NCBI RefSeq assembly: GCF_018129995.1
Contig: NZ_JAFCKS010000002.1
Location: forward strand, 434,001-498,000
Source: Bradyrhizobium sp. SZCCT0153
GTDB lineage: Bacteria; Pseudomonadota; Alphaproteobacteria; Rhizobiales; Xanthobacteraceae
Direction of reading: 5' to 3'
DNA: 64,000 nt
Of the stretch, positions 26,758 through 34,681 are shown piece after piece. Under the pieces are notes generated by a model, which was not told the origin of the DNA, made no database searches, and saw nothing but the letters and a program-made list of their open reading frames with translations. Both the position numbers and the translations under genes were made by a program. Each line of letters begins with the position of its first letter. Position 1 is the first letter of the stretch.

Positions 26758-27720
26758 ATGTACAGTTTCGCCCCGAGCAGCCGGACTTCCGGCGCGCGGT
26801 CCATCGCGGCAATTTTCGCCTCCATCCTGGCGATCCTGATCATCTGTAGCGGCCGATCCGCGCTCGCGGCAGTCGAGCCCTTTCCCGCGGATTTCAGAAT
26901 CGAGCGCATTTCTGTCAACGGCGTCACCCTGCATGTCCGCGTTGGCGGACGTGGACCGGCGGTCGTACTCCTGCACGGCTTCGCAGACACAGGCGATATG
27001 TGGGCCCCGCTTGCCAAGGCCCTTTACAAGGACCACACCGTGATCGTTCCAGACCTGCGCGGTATGGGGCTGTCGTCCCAGGCCGCAGGCGGTTACGACA
27101 AGAAAAACCAGGGCGTCGACATCGCCATGGTCATGGACAAGCTCAATGTCCAGAAGGCCGATCTGGTGACTCACGACATCGGCAACATGGTGGGCTATGC
27201 GCTCGCGGCGCAGTTTTCCGATCGCATCACCAAATGGGTCGTCATCGACGCACCGCTGCCCGGCATCGGGCCCTGGGACGAAATCCTGAAAAGCCCCATG
27301 CTATGGCATTTCAATTTCCGCGGCCCTGACGTCGATCGCCTGGTCAAGGGCCGCGAGCGCATCTATCTCGACCGGTTCTACAACGAGCTGTCGGCCGATC
27401 CCAAGGCCATCGACGAAGCGACTCGCAACCATTATGCGAAACTTTACGCTCGGCCCGGCAACATGCATTACGCCTTCGAGCAGTTCGCCGCATTCGGGAA
27501 GGACGCCACCGACAACAAGGTTTTTGCCGGTACCAAGCTGAACATGCCGATCCTTGCCCTTGGCGCCGAAAAGTCCTTTGGCAATCAGCAAGCGGCGATC
27601 ATGCGCGAGGTCGGCACCAAGGTCGACGGCGGCATCATCACCGGCTCCGGACATTGGATCATGGAAGAGCAGCCGGCGCAGACCGTGAGCAAGGTGCGCG
27701 CTTTCCTCGACGGGAAATGA
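26758..27720 (+). CDS. Exported alpha/beta hydrolase, epoxide hydrolase/dehalogenase type
   Basis: A 320-residue protein with a long N-terminal signal sequence (basic region to residue 13, hydrophobic core SIAAIFASILAILIICSG, likely cleavage after SALAA). The mature part is an alpha/beta hydrolase with the HGFADTGDMW oxyanion loop, a nucleophile elbow THDIGNMVGY giving Asp as nucleophile, and His in GSGHWIMEE. An Asp nucleophile indicates epoxide hydrolase or dehalogenase chemistry rather than ester hydrolysis. The frame is open upstream, but the ATG at 26758 gives a clean signal peptide. Periplasmic location is unusual for this enzyme type. Confidence 0.8.
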   Translation: MYSFAPSSRTSGARSIAAIFASILAILIICSGRSALAAVEPFPADFRIERISVNGVTLHVRVGGRGPAVVLLHGFADTGDMWAPLAKALYKDHTVIVPDLRGMGLSSQAAGGYDKKNQGVDIAMVMDKLNVQKADLVTHDIGNMVGYALAAQFSDRITKWVVIDAPLPGIGPWDEILKSPMLWHFNFRGPDVDRLVKGRERIYLDRFYNELSADPKAIDEATRNHYAKLYARPGNMHYAFEQFAAFGKDATDNKVFAGTKLNMPILALGAEKSFGNQQAAIMREVGTKVDGGIITGSGHWIMEEQPAQTVSKVRAFLDGK

Positions 27721-27764
27721 CCGGCAAGCGCTTCATCCGCATCGGTGACGCTGATCCGAAGCGG

Positions 27765-30173
27765 TCAAGGCTGCCGAGACTTGGCAGCGTCCCGCAGATC
27801 GAGAATCAGCTTTGCAAGGTCACGATCTTCCGGCTCGAGGATCGCAAGCCGCTCTGCGTAGCCGATCGCCGCCGTTCTGTCTCCGGCCATCCGACTGAAT
27901 GAGACGAGGGCTTGAAGGATCTCGCGATTGTTCGGATGGTCGCGCAACGCTTCCCTCAAGACCGTCATGGCGTCGTCTGGCCGGCCGCCGGAATGCAGGG
28001 CGATGGCATAGACATAGGCATAGCGCGGCAGGTCCGGCTCGAGTTCCGTCGCTCGACGCAATTCAACGAGCGCGTCCTGCGCACGCCTCAACCTCGTGAG
28101 GGCCAGCCCGAGTGCATGATGAAGAGCTGCATCGCGTGGCGAAGCCGCAATCGCGGTACGAAGGGTGGCTTCGCCTTTGTCGTCCCGGCTGGTTTGCCGA
28201 TAGAGGTCGGCCAGGTTTGTTGCTGCCGCCGCATTTGTCGGGCTGAGCCTGATGGCGGCCTGGTATTCGGTTTCGGCCGCCTGCATCAGTCTACGCTGTG
28301 CCAGGAAATTCCCGAGCGAGATGTGCGCCTCGGGCCGCTCGGCATTGGCATGCTGGGCAGCGATGAACTCGGCCGCCGCTTGATCAAAAGACGCGCGGTC
28401 CTGTGGAGGCTGGCTTGCGGTTGGCAGGGCGGCCAGCAGCGAAGCAGCCCTGATGCGAACGCCGCGGACGGGGTCGGATAACAGCCGGGATGCGAACGGC
28501 CAGGCCTGATCGGCGGGCACGCTCTCCAGCATGTCGAGCGCGCCGATCCGCACCATCGGATCGGGATCGGCGAGGGCGATGCGGGCTGTTGCGATATTGG
28601 CGGGAGTCACGCGCGAGGCAAGTTCGCCGAGCGCGCTGGCGCGCGCCACCGCCGGCGCTTGGCGATCCGACGCAAGACCGGAAAGAAGCGCGGCGGCATC
28701 GGCTCGATCGGTGCGGGCGGCATCAAACGCCGGCCCAAAGGTCTGAAAACCCTTTCGGGCAGGCCCGAACCATTCCTCGATCGCCTTGGCCGCCCATTGG
28801 GACGGTTTGTCGCGGTGACAGTCGTTGCAAGCGTTCGGCGTTGCCAGTGCGGCGGAAAGGTCAGGCCTCGGAACTCGAAAGGTGTGGTCATGCCTGGTGT
28901 CGACCACCATGTAGGTTCGCTGCTGCATATGGCACGACATGCAAGTCGGCGCCGGATCGACACCTGCATGGTGGCGATGCTGCACATCGGCATACTTGTC
29001 CCCTGCGTGGCATTGCAGGCAAACGCCCTCGCCCGGGCTGCGCAGTCTTGCGCTATGCGGCTCGTGGCAGTCGCTACAGGTAACGCCGGCCGCAAACATC
29101 TTGCCCTGCTTGAACGGCGTATAGTTATATGGCTCCTCGACATCGCGGATCTGACCGTCGGCGTAATAGGTGTGACGCGCCAGCGCTTCGACCGCATGGG
29201 TCTGCGACAACGACTGTCCGGGTATCCAGTCTTCATGGAATGCCTCCCGCCGCGCGTGGCAGAGGCCGCAGGTCTCGACTTCCTTGCGCAACGTTGCCGG
29301 TGCCGCGGAGCGTTGGGCATTTCCCCTCCTTGGATCGATCGGCCAAGTGACGCCCCGGCGTTCGTCAAAACGCACCAGCAAGCCCTTGCTGTCGTCTTCG
29401 CGGCGGCCAAAGGGCCACCAGCTCTGCTGCTCGCGCGCCCAGGCGGTGTGGCGCGAGCCTTGCCCATGACAGCCCTCGCATCCGACACTGATTTCCGCCC
29501 AACGCGTCGCGAAGCGATCGGCCTCGGCATCGTAGTTCTTGCGCAGGCCGGTCGAGTGGCATTCCGCGCACATGAAATTCCAGTTCTGGTTCAGTTTCGT
29601 CCAATGAAGGATATCGTCGTGCCTGATCTCTTCATTGGGTGAGAGATGAAACCAGCGCTGGCCGCCCCTCTCTGCCGGCCGGCTGTCCCACGCGAGCGAC
29701 AACGCCTGAACGCGGCCGTCGGGAAATTCCACAAGGTATTGTTGCAGCGGATCGACGCCGAATGTGTACTTCACCTCGAACACGGCAAGCTTGCCGTCGG
29801 CGCCATCGGTCTCGACCAAGAACCTGCCGTCCTTGCGGAAGAAGCGGGACCTTACGCCATAATAGTCGAAGCCCGCGTCGTCGAAATTCCCGAGCACGGT
29901 CTTGTCGGTGGCGTGCTGCATCGCCGCCTTGTGCTGCGAGGAATTCCACAGCTTTGCTTCGGCTTGGTGGCAGCCAGCGCAAGTCTCGCTGCCGACGAAG
30001 CTTACCGCGGACGAGGGCCGCGCCGTCGGCGCCGACGGGCTGCGATTGAGGAGCTGAAAGGCGAGACCAAAGGCAAAGACGGCGATCCCCATGATCGAGG
30101 CCATCGCCCAGAGCCGACGCTTCGACAGCGATGCGGCTTCCACATTGCGGTTGGCGGGCTCCCGTGCGGACAT
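27765..30173 (-). CDS. Membrane-anchored eight-heme c-type cytochrome with C-terminal HEAT-like and TPR repeats
   Basis: An 802-residue protein. A membrane anchor spans residues 21-42. Eight CXXCH heme motifs follow, with first Cys at 65, 202, 232, 302, 366, 385, 411 and 449. Residues about 490-590 form HEAT-like helices (ALADPDPMVRIGALDML) and about 600-800 about five TPR units (PEAHISLGNFLAQRR...). The heme part resembles cytochrome c554/octaheme families; the TPR part suggests a docking scaffold in the periplasm. No TXXCXR or CXXCK active-site heme was seen. The start is uncertain: ATG 30173 gives the anchor directly, but in-frame ATGs at 30212 and 30317/30320 exist. The neighbour downstream on the other strand is the exported hydrolase. 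Confidence 0.8.
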   Translation of the reverse strand: MSAREPANRNVEAASLSKRRLWAMASIMGIAVFAFGLAFQLLNRSPSAPTARPSSAVSFVGSETCAGCHQAEAKLWNSSQHKAAMQHATDKTVLGNFDDAGFDYYGVRSRFFRKDGRFLVETDGADGKLAVFEVKYTFGVDPLQQYLVEFPDGRVQALSLAWDSRPAERGGQRWFHLSPNEEIRHDDILHWTKLNQNWNFMCAECHSTGLRKNYDAEADRFATRWAEISVGCEGCHGQGSRHTAWAREQQSWWPFGRREDDSKGLLVRFDERRGVTWPIDPRRGNAQRSAAPATLRKEVETCGLCHARREAFHEDWIPGQSLSQTHAVEALARHTYYADGQIRDVEEPYNYTPFKQGKMFAAGVTCSDCHEPHSARLRSPGEGVCLQCHAGDKYADVQHRHHAGVDPAPTCMSCHMQQRTYMVVDTRHDHTFRVPRPDLSAALATPNACNDCHRDKPSQWAAKAIEEWFGPARKGFQTFGPAFDAARTDRADAAALLSGLASDRQAPAVARASALGELASRVTPANIATARIALADPDPMVRIGALDMLESVPADQAWPFASRLLSDPVRGVRIRAASLLAALPTASQPPQDRASFDQAAAEFIAAQHANAERPEAHISLGNFLAQRRLMQAAETEYQAAIRLSPTNAAAATNLADLYRQTSRDDKGEATLRTAIAASPRDAALHHALGLALTRLRRAQDALVELRRATELEPDLPRYAYVYAIALHSGGRPDDAMTVLREALRDHPNNREILQALVSFSRMAGDRTAAIGYAERLAILEPEDRDLAKLILDLRDAAKSRQP

Positions 30174-30376
30174 AACTTGGGGAATGCCGTCCGCGGAATC
30201 CCTCCGTGGCATGGCCTTGCTGCCGGATTTCCGTCGCTTGCGTGCCAACGGATCGCCCCTCAGCGCTGAAATCGCCCAACCACAATCGAGCGAGCCTCGA
30301 TCGGGCGATTTGCGCATCATCGGCTCGACTTCCATCAAGTCAAGTGCAGCCGGCCAGTAGGAGCGGTGATGGGGAC

Positions 30377-30745
30377 CTATTTGTTGCGGTTCTTGCTCGC
30401 GCCTCTCAGCTTGGGCGCGGTCGAAGACGATTTTGCCCAATCGGCCATCTGTATGCAGGTGAGCAGGTCGACGTAACCGTCGCTCCCACCCGCAGTCGCC
30501 TCGCCTTCGCATCTGTTCTTGAGTTCGGCCGAATTCGAGAACCAGATGGTGCCGAGTTGCTGCTGAGCGGCGCTCTCGTCGCGCAGGCAATCATCGAAGC
30601 TCTGGGAAAGTTTCAGCCCCATCGCCTTGCCGGTTGCCACCGTCGCCTTGCATGTCGCTTCGACATCGAGCTGGGGCACGCGATCGCCGATGGGGATCAC
30701 CAGTTGACTTCCAAGCATTGCCATCGATGGCAGCGCGATCTTCAT
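30377..30745 (-). CDS. Small exported Cys-containing hypothetical protein
   Basis: A 122-residue protein with an N-terminal hydrophobic stretch (MKIALPSMAMLGSQLVIPIG) that may act as a weak signal, followed by VPQLDVEATCKATV, DDCLRDESAAQQQLGTIW and YVDLLTCIQMADW. Four cysteines could form two disulfides. I recognise this as a conserved family of short secreted proteins in Bradyrhizobium but know no function. It is divergent from the first arylsulfatase, and the FixK-type box at 30841 lies between their starts. Confidence 0.6.
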   Translation of the reverse strand: MKIALPSMAMLGSQLVIPIGDRVPQLDVEATCKATVATGKAMGLKLSQSFDDCLRDESAAQQQLGTIWFSNSAELKNRCEGEATAGGSDGYVDLLTCIQMADWAKSSSTAPKLRGASKNRNK

Positions 30746-30840
30746 TGGGAAGCTCCCCGTGAACGGCTTCTCGTGGAATTCAACTGCTGATCTTCAGCGC
30801 AGTCTGACGTTGGGAGATCGAGGCCTCCCGCCGGAGTACG

Positions 30841-30854
30841 TTGACATGGATCAA
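30841..30854. promoter_or_regulatory. FixK/FNR-type box before the first arylsulfatase
   Basis: TTGACATGGATCAA matches TTGA-N6-TCAA at all fixed positions. Its centre is 74 nt upstream of the arylsulfatase ATG, which suits activation from -41.5 with a leader of about 30 nt. It could also act on the divergent small gene at 30745. Confidence 0.6.
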
Positions 30855-30921
30855 CGCGAGACCTGCTCGATGCCGAGAGGCTGGCGGTTTCCAGTGCGTA
30901 CCATCCCACCGGGAGTTCGCC

Positions 30922-33423
30922 ATGAAAGCAATTTGCAGCGCACTCGCGGGTGCATGTCTGATCGCCCTGAATTTTGGCACGGCATCGGCTCAGCAGGTTA
31001 CCGGCACCCCCGGTTCGGCCGGCGCCACCACCACGATCGACGGCAAGCAGCTCCCGCCGCCAGATCCGAAATTCGGTGGCGTGATCAAGGAGAAAGCCTC
31101 GGAGTCGAAGCCCTGGTGGGCCCCACGCGTGGTGCCGCCGAAGGGCGCACCGAACGTGCTGTTGATCATGACGGACGACCAGGGTTTCGGTGCGCCGGGC
31201 ACGTTCGGCGGCGTTATCCCGACGCCTGCCATGGATCGCATCGCAAAAGCCGGTTTGCGCTTCACGAATTTTCACTCGACTGCACTCTGCTCACCGACGC
31301 GGGCGGCACTCATCACGGGACGCAACCATCATTCGGTAGGCTTCGGAGTGGTCGGCGAAATCGCGACGGGATTCCCGGGGTACGACTCGATCATCCCAAT
31401 CGAGAAAGGCACGGTCGGTACGGTCCTGAAGGCGAACGGGTACGCGACCTCATGGTTCGGCAAGAACCACAACACACCTTCTTACCAGTCGAGCCAGGCC
31501 GGACCATTCACTCAATGGCCCAACGGCATGGGGTTCGATTATTTCTACGGCTTTGTCGGCGGTGACGCCAGCCAGTGGCAGCCGAACCTGTTCCGCAACA
31601 CGACGGCCATCTATCCGTTCGAGGGTAACCCCAAGTGGAATCTCGAGACGGCGATGGCGGACGACGCGATCCAGTACATGAAGCAGCTCAAGGAGATCGC
31701 ACCGGACAAGCCGTTCTTCGTTTACTACGTCCCGGGGGCAACCCACGCGCCCCATCATCCAACGCCCGAGTGGATCAAGAAGATCAGCGACATGCACCTG
31801 TTCGACGACGGATGGAACAAAGTGCGTGAGACCATCTTCGCCAACCAGAAGCGATTGGGCATCATGCCCGAGAACGCCGATCTGACGCCATGGCCGAAAG
31901 AGCTGCCGCAGTGGGATACCCTCAGCCTCGAAGAGAAGAAGCTCTTCATCAAGCAAGCTGATGTTTACGGCGCTTACCTCGCCTACGCCGACCATGAGAT
32001 CGGACGGGTTATCCAGGCCGTCGAAGACCTCGGCGAGCTCGACAACACCTTGATTATCTATATCGGCGGCGACAACGGCGCGAGCGCCGAAGGTATGCTC
32101 AACGGCACACCGAACGAGTTCACGACATTCAATGGCATTCCCGTGCCGGTCAAGGATCAGTTCCTCTGGTATCCGTTCTGGGGATCGGAACGGACATTCC
32201 CGCACTTTGCGGCACCGTGGGCCTGGGCGCTGGACACGCCATTCAAGTGGGTCAAGCAGGTGCCATCGCACTTCGGCGGCACATCGCAGGGCATGGTCAT
32301 GTCCTGGCCCGGCCACATCAACGATTTGGGCGGTATCCGCCGCCAGTTCCATCACGTGATTGACATCGTGCCGACCATCCTCGATGCAACCGGCATTCCG
32401 CAACCCGACACGATCAACGGCATCAAGCAGATCCCGATCGAGGGGGGCAGCATGACGTACACGTGGGACAAGGCAAACGCCAACGCCCCGACCAGGCACA
32501 CGACGCAATATTTCGAAATGCTCGGCAATCGGGCGATCTACCAGGACGGGTGGGTGGCGGCGACGACGCCGGCGACGCTCCCCTGGGAGCTCAGCTCGGC
32601 CACGCCGCCGGATGTGATCAGCGGCTACAGCTGGGAGCTCTACAACGTCGACCAGGACCCGACCCAGTCCAGCGACCTGGCGGCCAAAATGCCGGACAAG
32701 CTCAAGCAGATGCAGGCTCTCTTCTATTCGGAGGCCGCCAAATATAACGTGCTGCCGCTCGACAACTCGTCGCTCGCCCGTTGGAATACGCCGCGACCGA
32801 GCCTCACGGCGGGACGGACGCTGTTCACCTATTCGGGCGAACTGAGTGGCGTGCCCGCAAGTGCGGCTCCGAGCATCCTGGGCAAGTCCTACACCATCAC
32901 CGCCGAGGTGACGATTCCCGACGGCGGTGCCGAGGGCATGATCGTCACGGAAGGCGGGCGCTTTGGCGGTTACGGCCTGTTTCTGAGCAAGGGCGACTTT
33001 GGTATCGACCGCGGCAAGGTGGTGTTCCTCTACAACCTGCTCGACCTCAAGCGCACGATCTGGGAAGGCCCGGAGCTGGCAGCCGGCAAGCACACCATCG
33101 TCTTCGATTTCAAATCCGACGGTCCGGGTTTGGGAAAAGGCGGGACGGGTGCCCTCTCTGTGGACGGAAAGGAAGTGGCCAGGAATTCGATGGAGCACAC
33201 CATCCCTGTCACCTTCCCGGAGGACGAAACCTTTGACGTCGGCCTGGACACGCGCACCGGCGTCGCAATGGTCGAGTATCGCTACGAGCCTCCGTTCAAG
33301 TTCACCGGAAAGATCGACAAGCTGACCTTCAAGCTCGAACCCTTCACACCGGAGCAGGAGGCGAAGGCAGCAGCGGCCGACCAACCAGTAGGGTCCGCCC
33401 CATCGGTGGGGAAGGCGAAATGA
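30922..33423 (+). CDS. Exported type I arylsulfatase (formylglycine-dependent), paralogue 1
   Basis: An 833-residue sulfatase with a cleavable signal (MKAICSALAGACLIALNFGT, cut after ASA). The formylglycine signature CSPTRAALITGR has its modifiable Cys at residue 123; metal ligands are in MTDDQGFG (residues 84-90) and GGDNGAS. The C-terminal 200 residues are a beta-rich domain (SYTITAEVTIPDGGAEGMIV) likely to bind a ligand or stabilise the protein. It would release sulfate from sulfate esters in the periplasm. The ATG at 30922 follows a GGGAG site. A close paralogue starts at 34678. No sulfatase-maturing enzyme gene is in the window. Confidence 0.9.
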   Translation: MKAICSALAGACLIALNFGTASAQQVTGTPGSAGATTTIDGKQLPPPDPKFGGVIKEKASESKPWWAPRVVPPKGAPNVLLIMTDDQGFGAPGTFGGVIPTPAMDRIAKAGLRFTNFHSTALCSPTRAALITGRNHHSVGFGVVGEIATGFPGYDSIIPIEKGTVGTVLKANGYATSWFGKNHNTPSYQSSQAGPFTQWPNGMGFDYFYGFVGGDASQWQPNLFRNTTAIYPFEGNPKWNLETAMADDAIQYMKQLKEIAPDKPFFVYYVPGATHAPHHPTPEWIKKISDMHLFDDGWNKVRETIFANQKRLGIMPENADLTPWPKELPQWDTLSLEEKKLFIKQADVYGAYLAYADHEIGRVIQAVEDLGELDNTLIIYIGGDNGASAEGMLNGTPNEFTTFNGIPVPVKDQFLWYPFWGSERTFPHFAAPWAWALDTPFKWVKQVPSHFGGTSQGMVMSWPGHINDLGGIRRQFHHVIDIVPTILDATGIPQPDTINGIKQIPIEGGSMTYTWDKANANAPTRHTTQYFEMLGNRAIYQDGWVAATTPATLPWELSSATPPDVISGYSWELYNVDQDPTQSSDLAAKMPDKLKQMQALFYSEAAKYNVLPLDNSSLARWNTPRPSLTAGRTLFTYSGELSGVPASAAPSILGKSYTITAEVTIPDGGAEGMIVTEGGRFGGYGLFLSKGDFGIDRGKVVFLYNLLDLKRTIWEGPELAAGKHTIVFDFKSDGPGLGKGGTGALSVDGKEVARNSMEHTIPVTFPEDETFDVGLDTRTGVAMVEYRYEPPFKFTGKIDKLTFKLEPFTPEQEAKAAAADQPVGSAPSVGKAK

Positions 33424-33508
33424 CGTGGAGGGCCGTCGGCGGCTCTCCGCCGGCACCGTCCACGACCTGGAATGACCAATTGGCCGTCTTGATCGATAGG
33501 AGACTTCG

Positions 33509-33652
33509 ATGACCACGAAGGACGACCCCGGCGCATTGCTGTGTCGGCCTTGCGTTGGTGCGCTCGCATTCGGCGCAAGCGCCTTTCTGCCGAGCCCGCT
33601 CGGCCAATTCAATCTCACGATTGATGTAACCGTTGGGAAGGGAGTGCGCTGA
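33509..33652 (+). CDS. Possible small protein (47 residues)
   Basis: An ATG after a good AGGAG site (seven-base spacing) opens a 47-codon frame: MTTKDDPGALLCRPCVGALA followed by a short hydrophobic stretch and ending TVGKGVR. The hydrophobic Cys/Gly/Ala-rich middle could be a membrane or signal segment, or the frame may be the start of a broken gene. It lies 85 nt after the first arylsulfatase on the same strand. Not recognised. Confidence 0.35.
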   Translation: MTTKDDPGALLCRPCVGALAFGASAFLPSPLGQFNLTIDVTVGKGVR

Positions 33653-33687
33653 CGAGTGCGTTGCAGGTTGCCCTGAGGTAAAATGTG

Positions 33688-34047
33688 ATGAAGTGGGTTA
33701 CCACAGCCGTCGCAGTTGAAATCGCCGCTACGGGGTTGATCCTGCTGATCGGACCGGGGCTGTTCGGGCGGCTGATTTTCGGAACCGAATTGTCCGAGCC
33801 AGGCCAGGCGCTCGGCAGACTCACGGGCATTGCACTGCTGGGCTTTGCGTTGACGTCCTGGCCGCCCCCCTCCGCGCGACCCGTCGCGAAAGCCATGCTC
33901 ACCTACAATCTGCTCGCGACCGTCTATCTTGGCTGTATCGGCCTGGCGGGACAGTTGGTCGGTGCGCTGCTCTGGCCCGCTGTTGCTCTGCACTTGCTCT
34001 TCACGGGTCTGCTGGCTGCAGAGCGGATCACGGCCGGAGGAGCCTGA
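33688..34047 (+). CDS. Small four-helix inner-membrane protein
   Basis: A 119-residue hydrophobic protein with about four membrane segments (VEIAATGLILLIGPGLFGRL, LTGIALLGFALTSW, LLATVYLGCIGLAGQLVG and ALHLLFTGLLAA). It begins at ATG 33688, with a GTG codon immediately before; a GAGG site lies nine bases upstream. No family assignment is possible. It sits between the two arylsulfatases on the same strand. Confidence 0.65.
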   Translation: MKWVTTAVAVEIAATGLILLIGPGLFGRLIFGTELSEPGQALGRLTGIALLGFALTSWPPPSARPVAKAMLTYNLLATVYLGCIGLAGQLVGALLWPAVALHLLFTGLLAAERITAGGA

Positions 34048-34091
34048 CGATTGGCGAGCGGAGCCGGTACACGACGCTCCGACCGCGACGC

Positions 34092-34105
34092 ATGATCCAT
34101 ATCAA
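34092..34105. promoter_or_regulatory. Near-consensus FixK/FNR-type box
   Basis: ATGATCCATATCAA differs from TTGA-N6-TCAA at one position. The centre is 61 nt upstream of the small exported protein gene, placing a start site near 34140 if activation is from -41.5. Weaker than the two perfect boxes. Confidence 0.4.
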
Positions 34106-34159
34106 TGTGAGGGGCGCGATTGAGCATAGCGTCGGAACCAAACAAGGGAGGGAAATGAG

Positions 34160-34399
34160 ATGAAAATGTCGATCGCAATGTCGGCGCTTCTCGTCGCTGG
34201 CTTCGTTGCCATGAGCACTGAAAAAGCGGCCGCGATAGTTTACTGCCAGTATGTCGAATATCCCGTCGGATGCGTCGCCCGAGCCGGCGTCGTCCTGCGG
34301 CCCCGGCCAGTGGCACGCGCCGTCGCAGCGCCCGGCGTCGGCGTCGCCGGAACGCCGATGAATCGAGGCGGCCCGGTCAATCGCGTTGGCAGGCGCTAA
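34160..34399 (+). CDS. Small exported Arg/Pro-rich protein
   Basis: A 79-residue protein with a signal peptide (MKMSIAMSALLVAGFVAMST, cleaved near KAAA) and a short mature part containing two cysteines (VYCQYVEYPVGC) and a basic, Ala/Val/Pro/Arg-rich tail ending MNRGGPVNRVGRR. The pattern is common for small rhizobial periplasmic proteins of unknown role. A GGGAGGGAAATGAG ribosome site precedes the ATG. It lies behind a near-consensus FixK-type box and ahead of the second arylsulfatase. Confidence 0.6.
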   Translation: MKMSIAMSALLVAGFVAMSTEKAAAIVYCQYVEYPVGCVARAGVVLRPRPVARAVAAPGVGVAGTPMNRGGPVNRVGRR

Positions 34400-34522
34400 C
34401 TGAATTCTTTTCATCGATATTCGCCACACAGAGCAGAAGAAGCCAATGACGATTATCCTGGCGCTCTAGTTCTCGTGGTGTCGCTTCGCTGACATTGTTT
34501 TCAACTTTGGAAGGGGGGCCAA

Positions 34523-34681
34523 ATGGCGAAGTTCGAGTCGGAAATTGAAGACGTGACCAGTGATGTTGGTCAATCGCGTGCCGCCCGCAACGGCGGCGGA
34601 TGCAGCTTTTTTTGGCGCGGAATGAGTCGCACGTTTTCTCAAGGTTGCCGATCGCAGCAACGCCAGGGAGTGTCTTCATGA
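34523..34681 (+). CDS. Possible leader ORF coupled to the second arylsulfatase (52 residues)
   Basis: ATG at 34523 lies behind a strong GGAAGGGGGG site and opens a 52-codon frame (MAKFESEIEDVTSDVGQSRA, ending QQRQGVSS) whose TGA overlaps the ATG of arylsulfatase 2 as ATGA. The ribosome site and the overlap favour translation, but no family is recognised and the composition is ordinary. Confidence 0.35.
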   Translation: MAKFESEIEDVTSDVGQSRAARNGGGCSFFWRGMSRTFSQGCRSQQRQGVSS

